A stretch of 64,000 nt of DNA. Source: Amoebidium appalachense. Lineage: Eukaryota; Ichthyosporea. The stretch spans positions 9,267,010 through 9,331,009 of the forward strand of contig CAVNZM010000011.1 in NCBI GenBank assembly GCA_963693365.1. The letters are read 5' to 3'. Under the pieces are notes generated by a model, which was not told the DNA's origin, made no database searches, and saw only the letters and a program-made list of their open reading frames with translations. The position numbers were made by a program, and so were the translations under genes. The number at the start of each line of letters is the position of its first letter. The stretch's first letter is position 1. This document shows, piece after piece, positions 1 through 13,260 of this stretch.

Positions 1-146
1 AGAGATCAGAAAGAGTGGAGGGGGTGGGGAGGGATCTGGGGATGTGTATGTGTATGGTGGTGGTGGTGGTGGGGGGGGGAATCCTCAGTTTTTGCGCACC
101 TTTTTTTTTTTTTTTTTCCCCGTGCTAACCGTGAGCCCACATGCAG

Positions 147-556
147 ATCTGTTTCTGGTCACGGGCAGTGCCAGCAATCTGCAGGGTGAGATCTGGCTCA
201 ATGGGCCCACAGGCTTTACCCAATCAAAAGACACGGTTGCTCTTGGAGGTCTACCCTCAGGGGATATTGGCCAATTTGCATTTGCTGATATGGGTATGCC
301 CCGTCCCCCCCCCCCCCCCCCCCCCCCCCCCTTTTCTTGTCCTTTTTGGCGGTTGTTTTTTTTCGACAACTGATTCATACATACCCCCTTCCCCCCCTTT
401 CCTTCAAATGAAAAACAAATAAATGGGGTTTCATATCGGCTATCCTTTGGAAACAATGTGTGTGTTGTGAAAGTGGCAAAGCATTTTCCTTTGTAGAGGC
501 AGAGTGGGCCTCCGAAGACAGGCTTGTTTCAAACATATCTCCCGGCACTTATCGTT

Positions 557-611
<55 letters not shown>

Positions 612-2420
612 ACCTTCCCCCCTTTCCTCTGCATCAAAGCGCCCCCCTTGTCCCCCTTGCTTGCATAATCATTTAGTATCTGCCCCTTTGCTTTTTTTTT
701 TCTTACAGGTTTGCCATGTTATCCCCCCCCCCCCCCCCCCCCCCCCCGCTCTCCTCTTGAGGATGGCCTGCCTCCCGCTCTGGGGATGGGCCCGCTTATT
801 ATGCATACTCTTCTGTGTGATTTGCACTTATGTTGTTCGTTATGGATGTGTACTGTGTAGCTCGTACTCTATAACAAATACTACCCCCGCATTCAAACCC
901 CCCCCCCCCCCCCCCCCCTTCCCCCCTCTCAAGATGGGTTGACCCTCCCAAGTTCAGTTGATGCTGCTGTCTAAGTTAGAGAGTCGTATATACGCGGGGC
1001 TAAAGGGTCGAAACGCAGACGCAATTGATGACTTGGGCCCTCCCTGAGTATGGGCTCTGCTTATGACGCATACTGTGCGCATGGCTGATGTTGCATACTT
1101 GAATGTTTGCCTTTGCATGTGTCCTGCACCATGCTTCTCATCGTGTATGCGTACTTCGTACCGTGTTCTGCATTCAACCCTCCCCCCCCCCCCCCCCCCC
1201 TCTCTCTCCTCCCCCCCTCTCCCCCCCCCCCCCCCAAAAAAAAAAAAAAAAAAAGAAAAAAAGAAAAAAAGAAAAGAAAAAGAAAAACAAAACAAATCAA
1301 AATAATATGGGGCCATGGGCACTGTCGGCCCTCCGGGGAGGGGGGGGGGGGGGACAGGGGGGGGGGGTCTGCAAGACACATGGGAAGACTGGTTCTTCCT
1401 TTTTTAATTCGTTGTACTGGCCATGTGCAGATGCGGATGGGGACATGGACATAGTATTTGGGGTCTGCCACAAGACCTTCCTCGTGGGCACATCATGCAG
1501 CACGAGCAGTATGGTAATCCTATACAACAGAGGTGGGCAACTGGCCTGATTTGGTTGATCACTTGCCAATTTTAGATGGGTACATGCTATATTTGGATAG
1601 GCACCTACATGTTTGGACGACCATTGGCCATGTTTGCACAATCACATTCCATGTTGGGATAGCCACGTGGGCATATTTGTATTATCATTTGCATTTTTGG
1701 GTGAACATTTGCCATGTTTAGTTAATCACATGCCAGATTTGGAATATCTTTTGACAATTCTGGATGGCCATTATCCACACCAATGGTTGGTCACATTTGA
1801 TACGTTGTTCAGGCCGCTTTAAAGAAAATGGTGCACTCCATTGATGGTACCCTGAACATCGATAAGTTTGTTGCGAACCACAGAGGTGGGATTCATGAAG
1901 CTGGTCCATTGAAAGCGACCTGATCTTTCAATATCGGCTGAAAATAGCTGAATGGGATGGCGTGACACTCTAGTTACCATAGTTGGACCCGGCCATAGTG
2001 ACCGATAGGTGGCTTGTAGTGAAGACCTATTTGTACAAACCCTTCACTATGCAAATGTCTCCCAGAGAAGCAATTGTTTTGGTATTAAATCACCTAAAAC
2101 ACTGCGACTTCTTAGCCAAAACATACGTGTTGTAAAATGATCACGAATATGAGTGACGGCATCAATTGCTGACACGATCAAATTGCAGGGACACTGAGGG
2201 AGCAAGGGTGTGTGGCAAGAAGCGACTTTGGATTCGATGCCGAGGTATGTGGGGTCAGAGTGTGGTGATTAGTATTAGATATACACATGGGGTTATGGAC
2301 GGGGTTGTGTGGGGTGTATATATACACGTGATGTGGGGCAGGTTTTGTATGAAGGCATGGGAAGATGATGATGCTCTTGCAGATTTGTGTGGGTGCGTGT
2401 GTGTGTGTGGTGGTGGCAGT

Positions 2421-2455
<35 letters not shown>

Positions 2456-2646
2456 GAGGAGGGAAAGAGGGGGGGGGGGGGGGGGGGGGTCTGCATCCAC
2501 ATGTTGTGTTTTGCTAGCTTTGAGAACTCTGTCAGCTTGTGCTTGTTGCACCGTGTGTTGTCTAGGGTTGGGTAGACTCATTCTTCCATACGGGGGTTCA
2601 AAAATTTCGATTTTCTGGCCATCCGGATCGGCGCCGGGTGTGTGTG

Positions 2647-2696
<50 letters not shown>

Positions 2697-3780
2697 TGTC
2701 ACGTGTGTGTTTGTGTGTGTGTGCGCGCGCGTGTGTGTACAATGTGTGTGTGTGTGCGCGCGCGTGCGTTCGTGATTGTGGTGCTTACATGGGTGCTTGT
2801 GCATGTCTGAATCACATATGCGTGTATGGTTGTGTGCGTGCATGTGTGTACATGCATGTGTGTGGCGATTTCTGCTTTTGAAGCCTCACTGGGCACGTTG
2901 TGTCCTGGCTTTGCTTGTGCATGTTTGTGATCATCTCTAGCCAGATAGATGATATCGATAGATTGTGTTACTCACTGTGGAGTGTCTCCTTATATATATA
3001 TGTCTGTCTCAGGTTGGAGTTGAGTTGTATGAAGAGTGTGCCCTTATTATAATTTACATTTTCACGGTCCGCATTTCGGAAATAAGGGGGGGAAAGGGGG
3101 AGGAGGGGAACGGGGGACCGGGGGAGAGGAGAGAAAAGGCCCCGATGGGGGGAAGGGGGGGAGGGCGGGGGTAATAAGGGGGGTATGGGTGTTAAATGAA
3201 GGGGATGCATGCTGGTTAACTGTGGTCACTGGTAAGTAACACGTGTAGCTATGTCGGAAGAGCACTCTCTTGAAAGAACTTGGCAAAGCGACGAGCTAAA
3301 GCGACGTTGATCTTCCGTACTGAGCGCGAAACAAGGGGTCGCGGGGAGTCCGGCTGCTCATATTTGGCCAGAAAATTGAAACCCAGATCAAATCAATTAG
3401 TCGCCATGTATGAGTCAATTACCGAAGGGTTGTCAGAGAAGCAAGCTATTTCCGCTAGCCTCTCTTCTAACAAACCCCCCCCCCCCCCCCCCCCCTGTAT
3501 GTGTACTTCGTGCCGTGTTCCGTATTTCCCACTTTTGTGACGTTTTGTTGTTGCTCTTTGTTGTCTCCTCCATATTTCCAACCCTCTAACGCATACATCA
3601 CCCTCTCCCCCCTCCCCACTACCCACAACCCGCCCCAACTACCCATTACGGCAACGTGCGCGCGGACACACAGACACACACCCCCACGCACGCACGCACA
3701 CACACACTGTCATACACACCAACACGTGCACACACACACACATTCATGTGCATGAACACCAGTATACACACGTTCACCCC

Positions 3781-3819
<39 letters not shown>

Positions 3820-5929
3820 CACACACCATCACCGTATACCCTCACTAGGCTGCCATGAGTCTTTCCGAAGGTCTAGGAGGGCTCATCTTCAACCCCCCAG
3901 ACGCCCAACATCCGCTTACCCTACACCTTGGTCGTTCCCCCCCCTCCCCCCCCCCCCCCCCCTGAGTCATAGAAACCCCCTGATGATGGACTCTGTTCAA
4001 GCGTCTTCTGCCTGCTCGTTGTTGTTGTTCCAATCAATGGTTTCATTTAGGGTTTTTATTTTTATTTTTATGACGTTTATATTTCGTCCTGTGGTGCCTC
4101 CTCCGTGTTCCCAACTTTCTAATGCATACCCCCCCCCCTCCCCCCCCCCCTCCTTTTCTGTCCTTTAGTATCCTTCATATTCCCAACCCTCTTAGGCATA
4201 CATTGGGCATATACCCCCCCCCCCCCCCCCCCCTCCCCCCCTTCTCCTCCCACCCCGGCATCCCCCCTTCTCCATGATATCGTGTATACCGCTACCTGGG
4301 TGGCCTCACTGCCTACACAAACAGCTGCTTCACGTGCCTCGTTAGCACTGCCTCCGTTAGCATTGCGGTTCAATTCTCTATTTCTTTTCTTCTTGACGGT
4401 TAGCTCCGAACATGTGCAACATAGCTTCCAAATGAGCTCTGCGAGCTGACACCACACAATGCATCACTGAAAAGTGCCGTTGTGTCTGGACCTGACTTTG
4501 TATGGCTTGCATATAGGGGCCTGCGATGCAATGTGGTCCACTGTCTAGCTTTTTTTTGATCCACCCCTTCTACATCTAACCGGCTACTTATATGGGGCAG
4601 GGGATTATGACTTTGACGGCTATCCAGATGTGCTGGCCGTGATGCTGGATTCCAGCTCAACCCCACAGGTTAGTACTCAAGTCCCCCTCTGCTGATTGTG
4701 ATTCGCCTTTTTTTTTAGAAGAAAGTGCGAAAGGGGGTTCAGATATGGCTGGAAGATGGTATAATGAAAGCGTGTCAGTAACCACCTTACACGAGAAGTC
4801 TTTCATAGCTTAAAAACGCCACCTAACCGGCATCAAACCAATAACGCAAGGAATCCCGATTGGTTGTTGATAGGGTTGCAAGCAAAACAAAAGGTTTGGG
4901 CAAACGGAACAAAAACAATCTGACACGACTGTGGTTTTCCATTACGATCAACTAAGGCAATGTCTCAACCATAACGATTGAATCCATCCAATTTTAAAAA
5001 TAAAACCACGCTTCACAACAGTGGTAGGGCATTGAATTGAGGTTGAGGGATGTCGATCACACTACAGTATAGTTTATTCTCCAGTGACAGTCACGTCAGA
5101 TGTGTTTGTACCCATGCCTGTATACACATTAAATTTCAAACCCAATACGGGATCCCGTGATCCTGGTCGTTTGACTCGTGAGACGACATCAATCACTTAA
5201 ACAAATGGGATGGAGACTGCCTGTGGCCATGGTGTTGTATTCGGGTTGGAATATTTTTGTAACGGTTGCACACAGGTTGCCCTCTACCACAATCAGCCAT
5301 GCATGGGAGACGCGGCCTGCAAGGGAAGGGTAAGTACTTCTGTGTGTTGGTGTGTGCGGTGGCTTTTCATTAATTGCACATGTAGCAATTCGGTAAAACA
5401 GGCTTGATGGGGTCATACCAATGATATGCATGGAAACTGGGCAAACAAAAAGTGTTCAATGAACTGTTTCTTCCCCCTAAAGTACCTCAGTACCTATCTA
5501 GATATGGAATATGCAGCTAACGAGCTTGCACCGATCATTAGACGTCCATGATACATGTGATAGATTGGTATGCACGGTTACCATACATGGAGCGATCTCT
5601 CTAGCAACTCTCGTATCCGGGCGTTTTGCTCTAAGGTGTAAACAGAACTGCAAACATGACACTGGCATTGGGAGGGAGTGCGTTTAGAGGGCGAGCACAC
5701 GCACACCACACCCATTTGCAGTTGTCAGACTCTTGAAATGATCTCGTTTTGCGTGTACAACAGTTGACCTATGCCTTTTGGGGTCCCTCTAAACATTTCA
5801 ATGCTCTTCCGGGAGGTCGGTTGGTTATGTGTTGGCCTTCAAGCAAAAAGGGATGGGATGCAGCATGGCTGAAGGGGATCTAACCCATTATAGCTGTCGA
5901 GGCGTGAAGTGGGTGGGGGGAGAAAAAAA

Positions 5930-5965
<36 letters not shown>

Positions 5966-7633
5966 TGGGTGACCTCGCCATTTATGAGCCGTGCCTTTGC
6001 CTTGCAGGGGCTGGTGTATGTTGAAGATGACGTCATCAAATCCATCAAAAACCCAACGGCAGCAGCATTTTTCGACTACAAAGAAAATGTACTGCTCTCT
6101 AGACCCCCCCCCCCCCCCCCCCTCCCTACTCCCACACACGTGTCTGGCCACACCTGCACACCATTCCGCCCTGCATATCTACATCCCCCTTCTCCTCACA
6201 CTGGGCTGGTACCTTGTTTCTTCGACTTAAAGGAAACCCCCTTATGGCAGGCTCTGTTCAAGGGTCTCTTGCATTTACTTTTGACTAATTTCTGATTTGT
6301 GTAGTTGCATGGGTCTAAAAATGTTTTCCCTGATTTTTACCAATCTCAAAAGCATACATGCACGCTTAAATTGTTTGATTTTGGATTTCCCACTTTTGCG
6401 ACGTTTGTTGTTGCTCTTTGTTGTCTCCTCCATATTTCCAACCCTCTAACGCATACATCCCCCCCCCCCCCCCCCCCCTCCCCCCCCCCCCCCCCCCCCC
6501 GTGTGTTTTTTCTGCAGGTGTTTCTTGACATCGTGGCCATCACTGGGACTGGCAGCAATCCCTCAGCCCAGGGCCTGTCCGTGCTTGAGAATGATTTTGT
6601 CACAGATGCATTCTTTGTGAAAGTAACAGGTTTGTGCAGTCCCCACTCAACATCTAATCCCCTGTACTCCTCTACATCGCCTGCCCCCTCCCCCCCCCCC
6701 CCCCCCTCCTCCTTCGTGTTTTTATTATTGTATAGTTTTGTAGTATTTTCGTCTCTCTACACATTCAACTGCAGCACACACACGTCTGCACTGCCAATTG
6801 GAATGACATGCACATGTGTCCTTGTGACAGAGGTAATGCAGGACTCACATGTTTTGGTTTTGCATGTCTCCCTTAGATGGCTGGCGGGAGATGATGCAGG
6901 CTGTTGAGTCAACGACAGTATCGTGTTGCCGTTGTGTATACAACCATTCACGGCGTTTTTCAGCTACTAAATATGGCCATATTTTCCCACAGTGCTTAAT
7001 GGAAAATGCATCTCATGGTGTAAGGAAGGGGGAACCGTGCCGAATCCTGAGGTATGTGTCACTTTCACCATCTCCATTGGCCAAGTGCACAAAATCATAT
7101 TACTCGTCTGTGTGTTTGCTGCAGATCACATGTGCGCATGCGGTGTGTGTGCACACGTGCAATAACGCATGTGTCGGGTTGATGGGTGTTCTGTTTTATT
7201 TTCTTTCGTTCTTTTTGAAGGGGGGATTGGGGAGGCGGCAGGAGAGGGGGGGGAGGGGGGGGGGGGGGGGGGCAGTCAGAGACTAACGGGCAGACACGCC
7301 TCAACGGAGTGATAAGCAGTGGTGGTGTCGAGGTATGAGTATGGGGGAGAGGGACGGGGGGTGTTTTGTGTGTGTTTGTGTGGGATGGGGGGGATGGGGA
7401 TTACTTCTTCAGATGTGGGCCAGTTCCCACCCTGTCAGTTCAGATTCTTCTGTACATGCTGTCCGTGGGATGCCTCTGCTATGTACAGCGATGTGCCTGC
7501 CCCACACACCCGTATCTACATGAAACGAGATGACATTTTTTCTAAGGGCCGGGAATTAGGGCCGGGACTGATTGGGAAGAGATACAGGGTGACTTTTTCC
7601 TTTTTGTTTTTCTTTTTCTTTCTTTCTTTTTTT

Positions 7634-7664
<31 letters not shown>

Positions 7665-7943
7665 GGGATCTGACAGGGATGGTTTTCAGCCTTTGGGGGT
7701 GAACGCTGTGGGCCCTACGGTTCGACTGAGCTTTGACGATGTGCATGGGAAGAAGGTCGTCAGATTTGGTGCGTGACTGGGTGCTCGAATTTGTTGTCTC
7801 TGTGTGAATGGGGGTTGTGCACAGTTTGGGAATCTTCCCTGGTGGTGGTGGTGGTGAGGGAAGAGGAAGGATGAGGGGAGGGGAGAGGCATGTATGCACT
7901 AGCGGGTTGGAAATATGGAACTAGGAGACTTTTGAAGACAAAC

Positions 7944-7975
<32 letters not shown>

Positions 7976-8337
7976 TTGAAGGGGGGGGGGGGGGGGGGGA
8001 AGGCTGGGGCTGTACTCAATGATTGAGTTTGCCTGCAACTGGTTTTAGTGTTCCAGCATTTTTCGTTGAAATTTCCGAGAAGGATTGATTGGGGATTTCC
8101 TAAGCTATATTCGCCACCGATCCAAAAATCCATATTTGTGCGGAGAAACGTGTAGATGTGCATGCTTTTTTTGGCCCTTCTTGTTTTATTTTAGTTGGGC
8201 GGAGCATCTCATAGTTTGGTGTCGGGTTCAATCCCTCTACTGGATCCTGTATGTTGGATGCTTTGTTGAAGCCGTAATTGTGTGTGAGGCCGGAGTTTAA
8301 ATGGTGGTGTCATAGGCGTGGGAGGGGAGGGGGGGGG

Positions 8338-8368
<31 letters not shown>

Positions 8369-9220
8369 CTTGCAACTGCACATTCTGCCAGCTCGGTGGG
8401 CCTTTTCATCTTCTCCATGGTATTGATTTGTTTATTTCTTTTTCTCCAGGGGGCCAGTTTACACAAAGCAGCCACGCCAGCCTGCAAACACCTTATCTGG
8501 TGTTTGGCCTTGGGCGCACAAACAACTACATCGACGTTGCGGAGGTTACCGTGCCATACACACTGAACAAGGTATGATCAGTGCATTTTTCTTGCAGTTT
8601 TCAAGCCAGTCCTAATCCACCGGAGGGGTGTCTGGTTTGGAGCGTCAGCATGCCAGCCATTAGTTATCGTGTGTTTCCGTCCTGCCTGACAGTTTTTCCG
8701 ATTGTGTGTGTGAGTGGATGTATGTGAGTGCAGGCAGTGTGTGTGTGGACATGCATCTGTGGGTCTGCGGGTGAGGATGTGTGCCTGCACAGTCACAAAC
8801 AATGTTTCATTGATTAAGATGCAGAAATTGTGGATGCAATGCTGGTAACTTGCTAAGTCACATGCGCGTGCGCACGCACCCACACAAAAACACGCCTTCA
8901 AACACACACACGCACACACACTCACACACACACACAAACATGCGTGCGCGCGTGTGTGAACGCAGGCACCCGCCCACATGCACACGCACACACTCACACA
9001 CGAGAGCGCACGCGCGCGCGCACACACACACACACAAACACAAACGCACACACACACACACACATCTATTCCTGCTTAACACTACCTTCACCCTCTCTAC
9101 AATCTACCAAAATCCCTCTTCCACCCCAGGCCCGCAATGCACAGACCTATCTTTCGGTCATTCCCAACGCCCAGTTGGTCATCATTCCAAATGCCCCCAA
9201 CACTCCGGAGAAGTTTGTGA

Positions 9221-9270
<50 letters not shown>

Positions 9271-10336
9271 ACACACCCACACACACACACACAAACCCCC
9301 GCCGCCTCCCCACGCACGAACCAGACGTGTTTGCAAAGTTTTGTTTCCTTTTTGTGTGTTGTTGCTGCTCCTTGAACAGCCTGGCTTTTCTTTTCTCAAG
9401 GGCCGGTGTTGAATTGCCCATGGCTGCTGAAGTAAAAAGGTTAGTTAGGGACCACGTGTTGAAGAGGTCAAAGAATTAAAACCTGGTGTTTTCGGGAGGC
9501 ATGTGAACCCTGTGAATGATCGGCTCTGTTTGAGAGTATCTTGCCAGCGCAACACTGGTTCTGCTTCTTGGTTTTGTGTTTTTTTTTTTTTTGGTTTAGC
9601 CATGGCATCTGGAATTGCCACATTCGAAGATGCATTTTCACCATCATTAAGGTGCTAGAGAGTTGGGAATCCCTTTTGTGTATGCACGTGAGTGCGTGCA
9701 TGCACGTATTCGTGCTTCGCGTGCGTGCGCGTGGGTGCCTGTGTGTGTGTGTGCATGTGCGTGTGTGTTTGGGAGGGGGAGGGCACGGGGGGAGGGGGGG
9801 GGGGGGGGGTTAGTGTTTGTCAAATTGTTAACATATGCTTTGATGGTAGCTGGAGTATGAAGCTCTTTTTGATGCCGAGCCGGCTGACGCTGTGGATAGC
9901 GGTGGCTGTGATTCTGGCCTGCCTGCTGATGGGGCTGGTGGTCTTGGCACTGCACTACAAGGAGAAGGTAAGCAGGTCTGATCGTGGTGCACACATAAAT
10001 CCAGTAAAAAAAACCGGGGGGGATGGATGAATGGTAGGAAATGAGTAAGCGGGGGGTGGGTTGTGTGTGTACGTGTGTGCACTAGGGGGGGGGGGGGGGG
10101 GGGGGGACAAGTACGTGCCTTGTTATCTTCCTTTGGCAGGGCTTTGCTGAAACAGCATGGACGCATGTTTGCTTGTCATGAGCTTGGGCTTGGTTTCCGA
10201 TTGTTTCTGATCTTCTTTGGCATGCTGTCTTTCCCCACGCACGCACTCACACACGCACGCACACGCGCACACACAGTACGAGGATGAGCAGGAGAAGAGA
10301 CGTACACAGCACCTGTTCACCTACCATGCCATGTAG
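147..10336 (+). CDS. ITFG1: ITFG1 / T-cell immunomodulatory protein homologue, 5' partial, 14 exons
   Basis: This is the C-terminal 406 or so residues of a type I membrane protein of the ITFG1 (TIP, LINKIN) family, whose FG-GAP beta-propeller repeats face outside the cell. Exons read by eye: 147-293, 1431-1532, 2189-2244, 3849-3930, 4601-4668, 5276-5329, 6008-6088, 6518-6629, 6993-7051, 7690-7768, 8450-8571, 9130-9212, 9850-9967, 10277-10336. Every junction is AG/GT and every phase closes to the TAG stop. Family marks: FG-GAP Ca-binding loops DMDADGDMD (exons 1-2) and DYDFDGYPD (exons 4-5), the [10 protein letters not shown] motif (exon 11), [10 protein letters not shown] (exon 12), a single membrane helix (exon 13), and a short charged tail ending HAM as in animal ITFG1. 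The start and signal peptide lie left of the window. The exon 3 assignment is the least certain because its sequence is divergent. Confidence 0.93.
559..611 (+). repeat. poly-C run of 53 bp
   Basis: This is one of the longest of several dozen C or G homopolymers of 15-57 bp in the window. It sits in an intron. Another extreme is the poly-G run 24722-24776. Exact lengths may be unreliable in any assembly. Confidence 0.9.
774..921 (+). repeat. dispersed element ending in a poly-C tail (copy 1)
   Basis: A stretch in intron 1 of the ITFG1 homologue runs from a 'gggctctgcttatgacgcata'-like start (here degenerate) to GCATTCAAACC and then a run of C. The copy at 1040-1212 has the same order of words and the same ending. 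I infer a short dispersed repeat whose 3' end is a poly-C tail. Confidence 0.4.
1040..1212 (+). repeat. dispersed element ending in a poly-C tail (copy 2)
   Basis: This copy shares with 774-921 the words around 'cttatgacgcata' and the end GCATTCAACC followed by poly-C. The same end word occurs in reverse complement at about 37896-37911. Confidence 0.4.
2651..2692 (+). repeat. (GT)n microsatellite in an ITFG1 intron
   Basis: An alternating GT array continues as degenerate GT/GC alternation to about 2870. It lies within the intron between exons 3 and 4, which otherwise shows only poly-G tracts. Confidence 0.9.
3501..3605 (+). repeat. dispersed intronic repeat, copy A
   Basis: About 75 bp here ('gttgttgctctttgttgtct' onward to CTAACGCATACATC) recurs nearly exactly at 6381-6460. 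More diverged relatives occur at 4078-4206 and 51588-51660. It precedes a C-rich tract. Confidence 0.7.
6381..6500 (+). repeat. dispersed intronic repeat, copy B, with poly-C tail
   Basis: This copy matches 3536-3602 and ends CTAACGCATACATC followed directly by about 40 C with one T. The tract leads into the acceptor of the exon at 6518, so the repeat tail sits where a polypyrimidine tract would be. Confidence 0.7.
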
Positions 10337-10473
10337 TGGGCTGCCGGTGTGCCCTGCTGCAATGGTTATCTACACACTACCTCAGACAGTGACGAGACAC
10401 GGCTACACATGATAACTTGGATGCAACCACACACAGCACCGACAAAGCAGACACGGGCATAGTGTGCATTTGG

Positions 10474-10479
10474 AATAAA
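10474..10479 (+). terminator. candidate polyadenylation signal AATAAA for the ITFG1 homologue
   Basis: The hexamer lies 138 bp after the TAG stop, a plausible 3' UTR length. The AATAAA motif is common by chance, so position is the main support. Confidence 0.4.
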
Positions 10480-11310
10480 CAAGGATACATCTAGTCTTTT
10501 TAAACAGGTGTACACCCACATATGCATCTGTAGTGATTTCGACAGGTGTACATACACACATACATGTGCATGCATCCCCTCACCTGTAGCCGCACACGTT
10601 GCGATACTCCGCGTGTACACTCTGACACTTGCCCCCGCAAACAAATGCATTTGAAAGTTGGGCAAACATTTAGGCAAGGGTGTTGTGTAGAAACCCAGAA
10701 GTGTGGGCCCAAACACATGTACTGTTTTACAGGTACATGTATGAGTATGGAGAAGAGGTTCTCATGGTTACTATTACAACCACCTTTGGACCCACACGCT
10801 AGCATTCCATCCCCCACACAAAAGCTTAGAAACCTTGCCGTGGGCATACTAATACACATGGAGAAGAAATGGACATATAGGTATGAATTTTTGGGCATTT
10901 ACATGTATGTATGATGGTTTTGGCACCAACTTGAAGGTCCTGCTAATACTACCTATATTGTCAACAAGCATGGATTAAGGGGACTCCATGTACAATTTTT
11001 GTCATCAAGCTGAGGCGGACATTGCAAGAATGAGTGCGATGATAAATTTTCAATCACTGAGGTATATTCATTGAATAAAGCGAATCTTTTTGTCCTTGAA
11101 ATTGAAATAGCTGCAATCCAGGCCTGGTGGGCCCACTTAACAGTCAACTCACCTTAGTTCCTTCTATGTACCTCCAGTGGCATTGGCCAATCTCATAGGG
11201 CACCCCTTGTGTGGGTTCATGTGTGTACATGTCAGTGTTCCGAGTATCCCGGCCCTCCGCCTACAAGATACATCCTTTGTCTCCGGCTCTGATTGCTCTT
11301 GTGTGTGTGT

Positions 11311-11342
<32 letters not shown>
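10480..11342. other. intergenic, no gene seen
   Basis: I see no convincing exon on either strand. The stretch holds unique-looking sequence and a poly-G run near 11312-11341 that abuts the LTR boundary proposed next. Confidence 0.5.
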
Positions 11343-11343
<1 letters not shown>

Positions 11344-11807
11344 GGACTAGTTAGGATAAGGCAGAGTACAACTGAATCAAAATAAAGACAGAAAGGGTAG
11401 AACGGCACACGCGACCAGGTTGCTTTTACTATGGGCCGACTCAGTCTGTCTCAGACTTCACTGATGTGATCCCCGTACTGGGACGGCTTTGTTATATAGC
11501 CCCCAGGTTTCGGATCAAGGCCCAGGATTGGTTCATCCGCGGCCAGCGCGGGTGGCAACATGCCATTTCGTGATTCTGGTGCGCTCCGAGCCAGTCAGAC
11601 CTTTGTCCTATTTATGCAAACCTCTTATTGGTTCACTTCGTTTATGTGGTATGCAGCGGAAGCCTTATATGGTTCACTTTTTGAGTCAGAGTAATTCCTG
11701 TTGGTGCGGACATAATATTTATGTGATATTCGTGATAAAGCACGAACCGTGTGGTAGTACATCTCATTCTTTAGTAAACATGTACAGTTCATGTGTACAG
11801 TTGTTTA
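11343..11807 (-). mobile_element. 3' LTR of a Ty3/gypsy-type retrotransposon (putative)
   Basis: On the minus strand a purine tract (AAGGGGGGAG) is followed at once by TGTAAACAAC, the arrangement of a polypurine tract and the start of a 3' LTR. The proposed LTR ends CTAGTCCA, giving TG...CA ends over about 465 bp. Inside is a TATA-like CTATATAAC about two thirds along. A gypsy-type pol remnant lies upstream on the same strand at 12975-13260. No second LTR copy was found, so the right boundary is an inference. Confidence 0.5.
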
Positions 11808-12974
11808 CACTCCCCCCCTTGTCGGGAGCCTGGTGGTGTCATTAGACAAGCAAACCACCAGGCTGAGAGGCGATAAACAACCTTCAGCGAGAATTCTTGT
11901 GCGCCGAGCTGCTGGGCAGAACAGAGCAAGGACGGTGGCACAGACTTGTGCAAGTCTATTTCGCGTCGTCTCTGTGCTTGGCTTTTCTGTAGAAGTAGTA
12001 TTTTCCTTTTTGGGAATTTTTCCTTTTTAGGATACTCCAGCAGATTCGTTTTCAATTGCGAGTAATTTGGTTGTGTGGATGAATGATCATACCAAACATT
12101 CGATAATGAATATAACTCAAGCCTTAGGTCACTTCGTAGCTCAGGTAGTGGTGGATAGCTTCAAGGCTTAGCTGCTGCTCCTTATCCCGGTTCTACCTTA
12201 AGACTGTAAGGCGAGTCACCATGGCCGGAAAAGCCACTTCTTCCATGAACAAAGAGGACTTCCGAGTCTTTCCTTTCAGCTTTAACCCTGCATCATCGGA
12301 GCTGGGAAAAACATGAATAAAAATGCCCTAAGTGTTCTTCGTTGGGTGACATAAAGAAATATATCAGCCCGTTAGAACCAGTAAAAATCCGGTTCATAAT
12401 TCATAAGACAAGGGTAGGCAAAGCAAGCCTTATTCGTGATCAGTAACACAAGCTTCCATTCGTGAGCAGTCATTTCGTATCCCATGAGCCAGCGATTTTC
12501 GCTGAGCAGGGGGATTCCAGGCATAATTTATTCTTCTGGAGGAAGGCTTGGCCTAAAAAGAAACGTCGTCACAGTCGCCCTTTCTTTAGTAAGCAACTTC
12601 GTGAGCGTGCTTCGTATCTTCATATCCTCCAGTGCAGGTCTGGATGGTGCCCCATCCTCTGCTTCTTTTGTAGGCCGGGTGGCCCTACTGTTGGTTCTGT
12701 TGAAGTTCGTTGTGTGGAAAACCAAAACCATTCGTGTTCGTGGAACTGCTTTGTGCTGTGCTTTCTTTCGTGTTGGTGTTCATGAAGTTACCCCATTCAC
12801 ACACCTACTACTTTCATACATCAGACGTAAGTAGCTGCCTGGGGAGTGTGTGGTTCGTGTTCGTGACATTCTTCTGTTCCTTTGTGAGAAGAATATTCGT
12901 TTTGGCAGAGGTGCCCAATAAGGCAGCTTGCAGGGTTGTCTCCCGCCTGTGCCCATTAGTGGGGTATGCACGTG
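11808..12974. other. degenerate LTR-element interior, no intact gene
   Basis: It lies between the putative 3' LTR and the pol remnant. Overlapping frames of about 110 codons at 12462-12834 on the plus strand have no recognisable motif. The word ATTCGT is unusually frequent here and up to 13.5 kb, which I cannot explain. Confidence 0.4.
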
Positions 12975-13260
12975 CTAAATTGCTAGTGTCATCATATTGC
13001 CAGGGAATAACATGGTCACCTCCGTACCAGGGCCTAGGTACACATGATGGTCCGATGTGTTAGTCAACAACACCTTGCATTCGTATTCGTATTCGTCTTC
13101 CACGTCACTTTCTTCAGTAGTGAAGGAGGGTATTCGTAATTCGAAACTGAAAGGCTTCCAGCCAAAATACTGACACTGTATGCTGGGGTTGTGAGGGAAC
13201 GGTGCCCATACCACATTCTTTTGTTCTGGGGGGGTGTGCCGGCAGCTAGTGCAAGGCTTG
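12975..13260 (-). pseudogene. gypsy-type pol remnant (protease-RT linker-like)
   Basis: A frame of about 95 codons ends in TAG at 12975. It contains VLLTNTSDHHVYLGPGTEVT, resembling the 'NxSd..v.l..Gt.v..l' beta segment between protease and reverse transcriptase in gypsy-type Pol proteins. Upstream of about 13260 the coding-like sequence shifts frame (VIARVTVVCGNTVTYEL). Reverse transcriptase, RNase H and integrase are missing between here and the LTR. A dUTPase-like fold would give a similar motif and is the alternative. Confidence 0.4.

Noticed and set aside
12462-12834. Two overlapping plus-strand frames of 107 and 116 codons
   Set aside because: They overlap each other and a minus-strand frame inside degenerate LTR-element sequence, with no recognisable domain.
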